Part shown: positions 36,278-43,818 of the stretch, piece by piece
How the letters are laid out: the number at the start of each line of letters is the position of its first letter
Numbering within the stretch: position 1 is the first letter of the stretch
From: Corynebacterium sanguinis
Lineage (GTDB): Bacteria > Actinomycetota > Actinomycetes > Mycobacteriales > Mycobacteriaceae
Assembly: GCF_007641235.1 (NCBI RefSeq)
Contig: NZ_CP038157.1
Coordinates: forward strand, 62,001-126,000
Length of the DNA stretch: 64,000 nt
Reading direction: 5' to 3'
The notes under the pieces: generated by a model
Seen by the model: the letters and a program-made list of their open reading frames with translations, nothing else
What the model was told of the DNA's origin: nothing
The model's database searches: none
Translations under genes and position numbers: made by a program

Positions 36278-37825
36278 GTGACTACGGCCATCTCCCCCAA
36301 ACGAGTTGCCCCGAGCCCGCCGGTAACCATCCCGTGGGCCAGGCGCGACACCGTGGCGCTGGCTATCGTGGCAGGGCTCGCGCTGTTGACCCGGCTCATC
36401 GGGCTGACCCAGCCCACCGCCGGCGGCACCCCCATCTTCGACGAGAAGCACTACGTCCCGCAGGCGTGGGACATGGTGCGCTCGTTTTCCAACCCGGTGC
36501 TCGGCGGGATCGAGTCGAACCCCGCCTACGGCCTGGTCGTGCACCCGCCGCTGGGCAAGCAGCTTTTGGCCATTGGCGAGTTCCTCTTCGGCTACACCCC
36601 ACTCGGTTGGCGGATCATGCCCGCGCTCTTTGGCGTCGGGACCGTGGTGTTCACCCTGTTGCTGTGCCGCCGGCTGACCCAATCGACGGCGTTGGGGTTT
36701 GTGGCCGGGCTCATTGCCGTGTTCGACGGCGTGTTGCTGGTGACTGCGAAGTTCGGCATGCTCGACGTCTTCCAGGTGTTTTTCATCGTCGCCGCGGCCT
36801 GGACGCTGGCCGGCGATATGCGCGAGGCCCACGCGCGCATGCACCACGCGCAGATTACGGGCAATTTCGGCCCTCGCCTTGGGTTTCGCTGGTGGCGCTT
36901 CGCCACCGGCGTGCTTTTGGGCTTAGCACTGTCCGTGAAGTGGTCGGGGCTGTACTACATCGCGTTTTTCGGCCTGCTCTCCGCTTTCTGGGACCTGTGG
37001 CTGCGCCGCCGTTACGGGGTTGCCAAGCCCGTCGTGGGCACGCTGCTTCGCGACGTCCCGGCCGCGCTTGCCTCCCTCGTGGTGGTCCCGGCGCTGCTCT
37101 ACATCTTCTCCTGGCGCGCCTGGTTCGCATCCGAAACATCCGTTTACCGCCACGCCGCTGTCGATGGGACGATCTCCGGCTCGGACTGGCCCTGGCTCGG
37201 AGCGCTGCCGGACGCTGTAGCGAGCTGGCTGTACTACCACCTCTCGGTGGCGGACTTCCACGCCAGTTTGACGTCGTCAAGCGGGCACTCGCACCCCTGG
37301 GACTCCAAGCCATGGGCGTGGCTCGTCGGCGCGCGCCCGATCCTGTACTACTCGGCGACCGACATTGACTGCGGGTTCACGACCTGCCGCGAGATGATCT
37401 TCCTCTTCGGTACTCCCGCGATCTGGTGGCTGACGGTGCCGGTGCTGCTGTGGTCTGCGTGGGTGTGGCTGACGCGCCGAGACGCCCGAGTCATCGTGCC
37501 GCTCATCGCGTTCGCGGCCGGATTTGTGCCTTGGCTGGCCGCGTTCGACCGTCAGATGTACTTCTTCTACGCTGCCGCGCTCGCGCCGTTTATCTGCGTG
37601 CTGCTCACCATCGCCGTCGGCTACGTGGCGCGGCTTGGCACCGCCGTGCCGCTGAAGTGGGTGCGCAAGCTCGCGGGATACCCCGTGACCACCGGCCAGC
37701 TCGCCGTGATTGTGTACCTGGCGCTGGTGGTCGGGATGTTCATCTACTTCGCGCCGATCCTCTACGGCATCCGCATCCCGGACTTCTACTACGCGTTGAT
37801 TATGTGGTTGCCGAGCTGGCGGTAG
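36278..37825 (+). CDS. pmt: Protein O-mannosyltransferase
   Basis: GT39 enzyme that transfers mannose from polyprenyl-phosphate mannose to Ser/Thr of exported proteins in the actinobacterial membrane. The 515 residues include a luminal-type first loop with the catalytic pair in TPIFDEKHYVPQAW (Asp-Glu), HPPLGKQLL, and SVKWSGLYYIAFF of the PMT family. About ten membrane segments and the C-terminal DFYYALIMWLPSW follow. GTG is chosen as start because it has a TAATAT box 7 bases upstream and no ribosome binding site. Divergent from rsmI. An 85-bp repeat array begins 41 bases after the stop. Confidence 0.93.
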   Translation: MTTAISPKRVAPSPPVTIPWARRDTVALAIVAGLALLTRLIGLTQPTAGGTPIFDEKHYVPQAWDMVRSFSNPVLGGIESNPAYGLVVHPPLGKQLLAIGEFLFGYTPLGWRIMPALFGVGTVVFTLLLCRRLTQSTALGFVAGLIAVFDGVLLVTAKFGMLDVFQVFFIVAAAWTLAGDMREAHARMHHAQITGNFGPRLGFRWWRFATGVLLGLALSVKWSGLYYIAFFGLLSAFWDLWLRRRYGVAKPVVGTLLRDVPAALASLVVVPALLYIFSWRAWFASETSVYRHAAVDGTISGSDWPWLGALPDAVASWLYYHLSVADFHASLTSSSGHSHPWDSKPWAWLVGARPILYYSATDIDCGFTTCREMIFLFGTPAIWWLTVPVLLWSAWVWLTRRDARVIVPLIAFAAGFVPWLAAFDRQMYFFYAAALAPFICVLLTIAVGYVARLGTAVPLKWVRKLAGYPVTTGQLAVIVYLALVVGMFIYFAPILYGIRIPDFYYALIMWLPSWR

Positions 37826-37866
37826 TTTGGTTTGGTTGTGCGTTGTGCTGGGGTGGGTGTTGCGGT

Positions 37867-38121
37867 CGGTTAGATGTCACGGTCAACGGCTGGGCTGTGG
37901 TTGCGTCCTGGGGTTTTGCGGCCGGGTGGGGCCTGAGTGTGACATCTCACCCGGTCAGATGTCACGGTCAACGGTTCTGCCGTGGTTGCGACCTGCGGTT
38001 TTACCGCCGGGTGCGCCTTGACTGTGACATCTCACCCGGCCAAACGTCACGGTCGATGGTTGCAGAGTGATCGCGACCTGCGGTTTCACGGCCGGGCGCG
38101 CCTCGACCGTGACATCTCACC
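37867..38121. repeat. Three tandem 85-bp palindromic repeats
   Basis: Exactly three units of 85 bp (37867-37951, 37952-38036, 38037-38121) with no insertion or deletion. By hand count units 1 and 2 differ at 13 positions and units 2 and 3 at 17, mostly transitions. Each unit ends in TGTGACATCTCACC or CGTGACATCTCACC and carries near its start the reverse complement (AGATGTCACGGTCAA in unit 2, CGTCACGGTCGA in unit 3). So each could fold into a hairpin with a roughly 45-bp interior. Arms change together: CAA/TTG in unit 2 becomes CGA/TCG in unit 3. The array occupies the convergent gap between pmt and the zf-HC2 gene. No gene is supported here. Confidence 0.8.
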
Positions 38122-38147
38122 GCCCCACCAAACAACGAAAACCCACC

Positions 38148-38774
38148 CTACGTCGGATCCGCACCCAGCGACCGCCACGCCCGGCGCAGCTGCGGCCCGC
38201 GATCCACGGCGAGGGTACCCAGCAGCGCGATGAGGGTCGGCAGCAGGATCAGAACGTGGGGCGCCACGCCCGAACCGGTATCGAGCACTGCGTCGCGCAC
38301 CACAAAACCCAGAGTGAAGGTAAACATGGTGCCCACCACCAGCGCGATGCCGGGGATCTGGGCCGGGCGCGCCGCGGTGTAGGCGAGCGCGGTGGCCACG
38401 CCGAGGCGCACCGATGCCGTGCCCGACTCTCCTCCATTGACAAGGTGCATCACTGCCCACGCCAGCCACACCAGCGCCGCCGCGACAAGCGCAACACGGC
38501 ACAGGGTCAGCAGCACCATGCGCCGCTGCGACAGCTTGCGCCACTCGCCCTCGACACCGGCGAGGATCACCGTGGAGAGGTTTTCCGGTGGCGCCATCCC
38601 GCCGCCAATCTCGGCGAAGCGCAGGTTGCGAGACAGGGAGAGAATCCGCTGGTAGTAGGCGCTGCACTCGGCGCACTCGGCGACGTGGGCGTCGACGACG
38701 GCGTCGTCAAGCCCGCTCGATTCCCCGTCGACGCGGGCGGAGAGCGCGGCGCGCACCTGGTCGTGGCTAAGCAC
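38148..38774 (-). CDS. zf-HC2 membrane protein, anti-sigma-like
   Basis: Protein of 208 residues. The N-terminal part carries a zinc-binding HxxxCxxC motif (AHVAECAECSAYY, about residues 29-42) of the anti-sigma zf-HC2 type. After residue 85 there are about four hydrophobic segments (for example MVLLTLCRVALVAAALVWLAW and IALVVGTMFTFTLGFVV). No sigma factor gene is next to it. It overlaps the DoxX gene by 8 bases. It may be a redox or sigma-factor sensor in the membrane; the function is inferred from domains only. Confidence 0.65.
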   Translation of the reverse strand: MLSHDQVRAALSARVDGESSGLDDAVVDAHVAECAECSAYYQRILSLSRNLRFAEIGGGMAPPENLSTVILAGVEGEWRKLSQRRMVLLTLCRVALVAAALVWLAWAVMHLVNGGESGTASVRLGVATALAYTAARPAQIPGIALVVGTMFTFTLGFVVRDAVLDTGSGVAPHVLILLPTLIALLGTLAVDRGPQLRRAWRSLGADPT

Positions 38775-39174
38775 GAGCTAACACCCCGTCGAGGCTGGCG
38801 CGCCCGGCGCCGAAGACGACCACGATAAACAGCGCGCTCGCGAGCACCACCGGGTACTCCACCCCGCCGGCCTCGGCGAAGAACCCGTGGTCAAGGTGGA
38901 CAAAGTAGGCGGCCGCCGCGGCGAGCAGCGCCAACACACCCGCGACCAACGTGGTCAGCAGACCGATAACCAGCAGCGCACCGCCGATGAGCTCGACGGA
39001 CCCGGCGAGGTAGGCGCTGAGCTTAGGCTGGGGCACGCCCCATTCGGCGAATTGCGCGGCCGAGCGCGCCATGCCCGTTTCAAACCAGCGGCGGTAACCG
39101 TGGGCGACGAAAACGGCGCCGAGGACAAAACGCAACACCAAAAGCGCGAAGTCGCGAACCGCGGGCCTGTTCAT
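38767..39174 (-). CDS. DoxX family membrane protein
   Basis: Membrane protein of 135 residues with four hydrophobic segments. The family pattern LLVLRFVLGAVFVAHGYRRWFETG is followed by GVPQPKLSAYLAGSVELIGGALLVIGLLTTLVAGVLALLAA. It is the upstream partner of the zf-HC2 gene, with an 8-base overlap. It differs clearly from the DoxX protein at 18240. Function: likely part of a membrane redox or thiol-stress complex; not shown here. The start is ATG 39174. Confidence 0.85.
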   Translation of the reverse strand: MNRPAVRDFALLVLRFVLGAVFVAHGYRRWFETGMARSAAQFAEWGVPQPKLSAYLAGSVELIGGALLVIGLLTTLVAGVLALLAAAAAYFVHLDHGFFAEAGGVEYPVVLASALFIVVVFGAGRASLDGVLARA

Positions 39175-39192
39175 GTGGAATAGATTACCTGT

Positions 39193-39221
39193 GGAACCTG
39201 CGGGCGCGAACTACAGTCCAA
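39193..39221 (+). promoter_or_regulatory. GGAACCTG-N13-CAGTCCAA element before tag
   Basis: Two 8-mers separated by exactly 13 bases, 6 bases before the tag ATG. The same two 8-mers with the same spacing occur 7 bases before the SAF gene at 46698-46726. The GGAAC half resembles ECF sigma -35 elements and the GTCC half sits 17 bases after GGAACC, so an ECF-type, nearly leaderless promoter is the simplest reading. Confidence 0.5.
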
Positions 39222-39227
39222 CAGGGT

Positions 39228-39828
39228 ATGAAACTCAAAGAAAACGGACTCATCATCGGCGACGACGGCCGCGCCCGCCCCCCCCTGGGCCGCCGCCGAC
39301 GAGTTGCTGCGCAACTACTACGACACCGAGTGGGGCATGCCCGTGACCGACGAGCGCGGCATGTTCGAGCGCGTCTGCCTCGAGGGCTTCCAAGTGGGCT
39401 TGTCGTGGCGGCTGATCCTGCAAAAGCGCGACGCGCTGCGCGAGGCCTTCTGCGGCTTCGACCCCGATGCCGTCGCGTGCATGGACTCGATCGAGCATTT
39501 GCTTTCCGACGCCTCCCTGATACGCAACCGCCGCAAACTCGAGGCGGTGATCACCAACGCCCGGGCCACCGTCGCCCTGCGCGAACGCGGCACCGACCTC
39601 GCCGAGTTCGTCTGGTCGTACCAGCCGGAGACGACCCCGGCGCCGACAACGATGGACGAGGTGCCCACGCGCTCGCACGAGTCCGAGCAGCTGGCGAAGG
39701 ATCTCAAGGCGCTCGGGTTCCGCTTCGTCGGCCCGGTAACCATGTACGCGCTCATGGAGTCGACGGGGGTTGTGGATACGCACCTGGTGGGTAGCTGGCG
39801 CAGGGGCTCCTCCGGTATCTGGGGGTAG
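39228..39828 (+). pseudogene. tag: DNA-3-methyladenine glycosylase I, frameshifted at an 8-C tract
   Basis: HhH-family TAG glycosylase for removal of 3-methyladenine. The N-terminal part MKLKENGLIIGDDGRAR is in one frame and the rest (from WAAADELLRNYYDTEWGMPVTDERGMFE onward, with LEGFQVGLSWRLIL) is in the +1 frame. The switch is in a run of eight C at 39278-39285; seven C would restore an open frame. The break could be a sequencing error, phase variation or true decay. Translation could also start at the TTG at 39304, losing 25 residues. The zinc ligands of E. coli Tag are absent (Pro for Cys4, Tyr for His17, Ser or Trp for the last Cys). I score it as broken but possibly switchable. Confidence 0.7.
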
Positions 39829-39838
39829 GGTGGCAGCC

Positions 39839-41494
39839 ATGCATGTCGGAGCGGCCATCGCACAGTCCCTTGAAGCACACCACGTCTCGCACGTGTTTAT
39901 GGTCCCCGGGGAGAGTTTCCTCGCGGTGCTCGACGGGATGCACGACAGCTCCATCGCCTCCGTCGTGTGCCGCCACGAGGGCGGCGCCGCCTACGCCGCC
40001 GAGGCGCACGGCAAGGCCACCGGCCGCGCGGGCGTGGCCATGGTCACCCGCGGCCCCGGCGCGGCGAACGCTAAGATTGGCGTCTACACGGCGTGGCAGG
40101 ACGAGGTCCCCCTCATTCTTTTCGTCGGCCTCGTGCCGGTGAAGGACCGCTACCGGGAGTCGTTCCAAGAGTTCGACATCAACGTGTGGTTCGGCGACAT
40201 CACCAAGGGCGTGTTCGTCGTCGACGACGCGCAGCGCGCCAGCCGTGTCGTCGCCAACGCGTTCCACCTCGCCCAGTCGGGTCGGCGCGGCCCGGTCGTC
40301 GTCGGCCTGCCCGAGGACGTGCTGCTCGAGGAGTTCACCGGGGAGATCGCGGGGCCGATGGCTACCGCGCAGGGCGCGGTGGCGGACCACGACATCGCGA
40401 TCATCACCGAAGCACTACGCGGCGCCCGCGCCCCGCTCATCTTCGAAGGCGGCCAGGGCTGGACCCAGCAGGCCTGCGACGCGGTGCAGAGCTTCGCCGA
40501 GCGCTACTCCATCCCCGTGGTCAACGACATGCGCTCGACCGACCGCATCAACTTCGACTCCCCCGCCAACGCGGGATGGCTGGGTACCGCCCGCAACGAG
40601 GAGACGGCGCGGTTGCTGGAGGAGGCCGACGTGCTGCTGTGCATCGGCGCGAAGCTGTGGGACAAGCCCACCGACAACTTCACGCTGCGCCAGTCCCTCG
40701 ATGCGGTCAACATCGTGGTCAACTCCGACGCCGGACTTAAGGGCTCCTCCGGGGCGCTGACCCACCACGTCCTCGCCGACCCGCACGCTTTTGCCCAGGT
40801 GATCGACGAGATCGCGCTAGATTCCAAGCCGGACACCACTCAATGGTTCGCCAAAGCCCGCAATATTCACGCCGAGTTTTCCGCCATCCCCGCCCCGGGG
40901 GAGCGTTTCGCCAACCTGCCCGAGGGCGCGGTGGATTTCTACCACGTCCTCGAGCAGGTCACGGCCCGACTCGACGACACCGCGCTCACTGCGTTCGGCG
41001 CCGGTAACCACTGCTTCTGGCCGCAGCGCTTCTTCCCCACGCGGCGCTTCCCCTCTATGCTTGCCCCGCGCCTGGGCTCCATGGGCTACTCCGTCGCCGC
41101 TGGTTTGGCCGCGAAGCTCGCGCTGCCGGAGAGGACCGTGGTGGTCTTCGCGGGCGACGGGGAGCTGCTGATGAACGGCCAAGAGATCGTCACCGCGGTG
41201 CGCTACGAGGCTCCGATGCTGATTGTGGTGGTGGACAACCAGCAGTACGGCACGATCCGCGCTCATCAGGAGAAGCACTTCCCGGGCCGGGTGGAGGGCA
41301 CACAGCTATCCAACCCGGACTTCGCCGCGTGGTCCCAGGCGATGGGTGCGTGGGCGGAGACGGTCAGCCGCGACGACGAAGTCGACGGTGCCGTGCAGCG
41401 CGCGTTCGCCGCGCTTGACGACGCCCACGTCGCCGTCCTGCACGTCATCGTCGACCAGGACCACGCCACCCCGGAAGGCAGCGCCCAGGCCTAG
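39839..41494 (+). CDS. Thiamine diphosphate-dependent enzyme (acetolactate synthase/POX-like)
   Basis: ThDP enzyme of 551 residues with the usual three domains: PYR (1-165), central (190-330) and PP (360-550). The activating glutamate is Glu47 in CRHEGGAAYAAEAHGK, and the ThDP-binding GDG-N motif is FAGDGELLMNGQEIVTAV...VVVDNQQYG. There is no obvious FAD-binding loop. Family members decarboxylate or ligate 2-oxo acids; the substrate is unknown. I use the ATG at 39839 with AGGG 8 bases upstream. It follows tag by 10 bases and is convergent with the CDF-like gene. It is not adjacent to any amino acid biosynthesis genes. Confidence 0.85.
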   Translation: MHVGAAIAQSLEAHHVSHVFMVPGESFLAVLDGMHDSSIASVVCRHEGGAAYAAEAHGKATGRAGVAMVTRGPGAANAKIGVYTAWQDEVPLILFVGLVPVKDRYRESFQEFDINVWFGDITKGVFVVDDAQRASRVVANAFHLAQSGRRGPVVVGLPEDVLLEEFTGEIAGPMATAQGAVADHDIAIITEALRGARAPLIFEGGQGWTQQACDAVQSFAERYSIPVVNDMRSTDRINFDSPANAGWLGTARNEETARLLEEADVLLCIGAKLWDKPTDNFTLRQSLDAVNIVVNSDAGLKGSSGALTHHVLADPHAFAQVIDEIALDSKPDTTQWFAKARNIHAEFSAIPAPGERFANLPEGAVDFYHVLEQVTARLDDTALTAFGAGNHCFWPQRFFPTRRFPSMLAPRLGSMGYSVAAGLAAKLALPERTVVVFAGDGELLMNGQEIVTAVRYEAPMLIVVVDNQQYGTIRAHQEKHFPGRVEGTQLSNPDFAAWSQAMGAWAETVSRDDEVDGAVQRAFAALDDAHVAVLHVIVDQDHATPEGSAQA

Positions 41495-42036
41495 TCCGCT
41501 TCCTCCCAGACCTCCTTCGCGGCCGAGAGGTTGAGCACCGCGATGATCAAACCGACGGCGATGTCGAACCACGCCGTGGCGTAGACGAAGGTGAGCAGGC
41601 CCGCGATGATGATCAGGACGTTAGATAGGGCGTCGTTACGCGCGGCGAGCCAAGCCCCGGTGGCCAGAGCGACCCCGGTGCCGCGCACCTTGAGCAAAAT
41701 CAGCGCGCAGATGACGTTGACTACCAGCGCGCCTGCCGCAACGAGGGTGAGGCCCTCCGGGGCCGGTGGCACGGGGTTGAGCACCTTGTACACCACCATC
41801 ACTAGTGCTGCGATGGCGGGAAGGAGGATCAGGCCGGCGAGCACCTTCGCAGCAACCCGCCTGCGCGCCGCCGGCCACGCCACCGCGACGAAAACCAGCA
41901 GGTTGATCGCGGTGTCTTCCAGGAAATCGACGGAGTCGGCGAGCAACGCCGCGGAGCCGAGCGCCGCCGCGGCGACAATCTCGACGACGAAGTAGGCGAG
42001 GTTGAGCAGCGCGACGATAAGGACCGCGCGGCGCAC
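41491..42036 (-). CDS. Cation diffusion facilitator-like membrane protein (minimal)
   Basis: Membrane protein of 181 residues with five or six helices. LLADSVDFLEDTAINLLVFV resembles the TM2 region of CDF metal exporters, and ARNDALSNVLIIIAGLL the TM5 region, each with paired acidic residues. The canonical histidines of the CDF zinc site (HxxxD) are replaced, giving D-x3-D-like pairs, and the cytoplasmic C-terminal domain is missing. It may carry a different cation, or be a degenerate exporter. It overlaps the ThDP gene by 4 bases (convergent), and its start is one base from the end of glpR. Confidence 0.7.
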   Translation of the reverse strand: MRRAVLIVALLNLAYFVVEIVAAAALGSAALLADSVDFLEDTAINLLVFVAVAWPAARRRVAAKVLAGLILLPAIAALVMVVYKVLNPVPPAPEGLTLVAAGALVVNVICALILLKVRGTGVALATGAWLAARNDALSNVLIIIAGLLTFVYATAWFDIAVGLIIAVLNLSAAKEVWEEAD

Positions 42037-43064
42037 TAGCTAGCGCGGTGGTAGTCGTCGTACTCGTAGCTCACGGCTGCCGGTGCTGCGTAGTGGTAGT
42101 CGAGGTTCGCGAAATCGGGGCTTTCGTCGTCAAGCTCGACGATAACGGCGCCGGGCACGCGGCGCTCACGCGGCAGCGCCGCGGAGTCGGCGGAGGTCAC
42201 CACACCCATCCGAGCGCGGCGCAGCTGGCGCACGCGGCGCGCGTGCAGGGCGCGTTCCTGCTTCACCACGGAACGCAGCACCACCATGAACCAGACCGTC
42301 AGCGCAACCGTGATCGCCGGCACGACCCAGGCCCAGCCGCCGACCACGAACGCGAAAACCACGGCGATGACGTCGGCGACGATGAGACCGAGCAGCGTGC
42401 GCTGGCGGCGCTTGAACCTGTCCTCGCGAGCCGCGTGCTCGCGCTCTGGGTCCCAGCCGCCGCGGCCGCGGCGGTTCTGCGCGAACGCGATCTCCTCGGC
42501 GGTGAGCTCAGAGTGGTCCTCGATCTGCTCGGTGTCGTCCTCCGCTGCCGGAGCAGCCGTGACCTCGTCCTCGACAACGAGCTGCTCGTCGGCATAGCCG
42601 TAGTCGCCCGGGGAGGCGTAGGAGGCGTCGACCTCGTAGTGGTCCTGCTCGATGTCGCCCGCATCGTCCGCCTCAGCCTGAAGCACCGACCACGCGGTGG
42701 ATCCCGAGGGGGCGGGCTGCTCCTCCTCGACGACAACCTCGCCGTCGATGTGTTCCTGCTCGGGCTCGTCGACACGCAGGCTAATCGCGGTGGAGCCACC
42801 GGTACTGGCCAGCGGCGCCGCTTCAGCCTCGACGACCTCGTAGTCGGCCACCGCGGAGTCGTCGTGGCGGTGCACGTCGGCGGCGGAGAGCTTGGGGCGG
42901 CGGCGCTGCGCCACCGGCTCGCTGCCGCCGGCGTGCAGCACCCGGGTGGCATCATAGCCGTCGCCGGAGTGGCGGATCGGCTTGTTGTTGCCCATGACGA
43001 TCGGGGCCAGGACGATCACCCAGACGACGATGATCAGCACGATGATGAGGCTGAGGCTGCCCAT
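42036..43064 (-). CDS. glpR: Membrane protein, GlpR-like receptor of Glp
   Basis: Protein of 342 residues. One TM segment is at the very N-terminus (SLIIVLIIVVWVIVLAPIVMG, residues 3-23), followed by an acidic, Glu/Asp-rich and low-complexity linker of about 190 residues. Then come a basic segment (KRRQRTLLGL), two TM helices (about 220-265) and a cytoplasmic basic end with YHRAS. Its place two genes from the gephyrin-like gene matches the Glp-GlpR pair reported in Corynebacterium, where GlpR binds Glp and connects FtsZ to the membrane and polar growth. I give this name on synteny and architecture; I recall the report but could not check the sequence. Confidence 0.7.
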   Translation of the reverse strand: MGSLSLIIVLIIVVWVIVLAPIVMGNNKPIRHSGDGYDATRVLHAGGSEPVAQRRRPKLSAADVHRHDDSAVADYEVVEAEAAPLASTGGSTAISLRVDEPEQEHIDGEVVVEEEQPAPSGSTAWSVLQAEADDAGDIEQDHYEVDASYASPGDYGYADEQLVVEDEVTAAPAAEDDTEQIEDHSELTAEEIAFAQNRRGRGGWDPEREHAAREDRFKRRQRTLLGLIVADVIAVVFAFVVGGWAWVVPAITVALTVWFMVVLRSVVKQERALHARRVRQLRRARMGVVTSADSAALPRERRVPGAVIVELDDESPDFANLDYHYAAPAAVSYEYDDYHRAS

Positions 43065-43146
43065 GTGGGGAGGCCACCTTTCTTGCAGCGGGGATTAAAC
43101 AATGGAGTCGGGTTGTAAGGTTATCGGCCCGAAACCTCTGTGCCTT

Positions 43147-43812
43147 TCAGCCACGCCGTACCCTGCCCTCGGCGATCAACCGGGCCAGGGCCGTGGAGTG
43201 GTAGTCGTCCGCGTTGAGCGCCACGAAGTGGTGGTCGCGCCACTGCCCGTCGATGTGCAGGTTGCGGCGCATGTAACCCTCTTGGCGGTAGCCGTTGGCC
43301 ACAAGCACTTTGCCCGAGGCCGGGTTGTCGGGCAGGTAGGTCGCGGTGACCCGGTGCATGCCGACGCGCCCGAAGGCGTGGTCGGTGCCGAGCGCACAAG
43401 CGGCCGTCGCCAGGCCGCGGCCCATGAAGGCCGAGTGGACCCAGTAGCCGATCCAGCATTCGGAGACGGAGCCGTGCTGGATGTTGCCCAGCGTGACCTG
43501 GCCGGCAAAGCGGCCGTCTAGCTCGATGACCAGGGGCACGACCACCCCGTCGAGGGCGAGTCGGCGCAGGTTGGAGTAGGTGGAGCGCCAAGCACCGCGG
43601 GTGTGCGCGCCCGCCCATGAGGTGGGCACGGTCGGCTCGACGGGCTTGAGCCAGCGCTCGTCGGCCACGCGGTAGCGCGCCCAGTCGGTACCGTCGCCGG
43701 CGCGCAGCTCGCGCAGCCGCAGTCGGGCACCGTCGGGGAGGAACACCGCGGGCGTCGCTTCGGGCCACCCGGGGTGGAACCCGCCCGAGCTGAGGCCGAG
43801 AAATGCAAGCAT
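43147..43812 (-). CDS. GNAT family N-acetyltransferase, RimJ-like
   Basis: Acetyltransferase of 221 residues. The GNAT core is WIGYWVHSAFMGRGLATAAC with the acetyl-CoA loop, then HRVTATYLPDNPASGKVLVANGYRQEG, the typical RimJ/RimL segment. It probably acetylates protein N-termini or small amines. It lies between glpR and glp, 6 bases from the latter, so it is likely in their operon. The ribosomal-protein specificity implied by the RimJ name is not shown by the sequence. Confidence 0.85.
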   Translation of the reverse strand: MLAFLGLSSGGFHPGWPEATPAVFLPDGARLRLRELRAGDGTDWARYRVADERWLKPVEPTVPTSWAGAHTRGAWRSTYSNLRRLALDGVVVPLVIELDGRFAGQVTLGNIQHGSVSECWIGYWVHSAFMGRGLATAACALGTDHAFGRVGMHRVTATYLPDNPASGKVLVANGYRQEGYMRRNLHIDGQWRDHHFVALNADDYHSTALARLIAEGRVRRG

Positions 43813-43818
43813 GGCCCG

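Noticed and set aside
37867..38121. CRISPR array
   Set aside because: The repeats are directly joined, 85 bp long, without unique spacers, and there are no cas genes.
37827..38233. Open frames of 60-85 codons over the repeat array
   Set aside because: They are open in all three plus frames because the repeats lack stops; the encoded sequences only mirror the DNA repeat and match no family.
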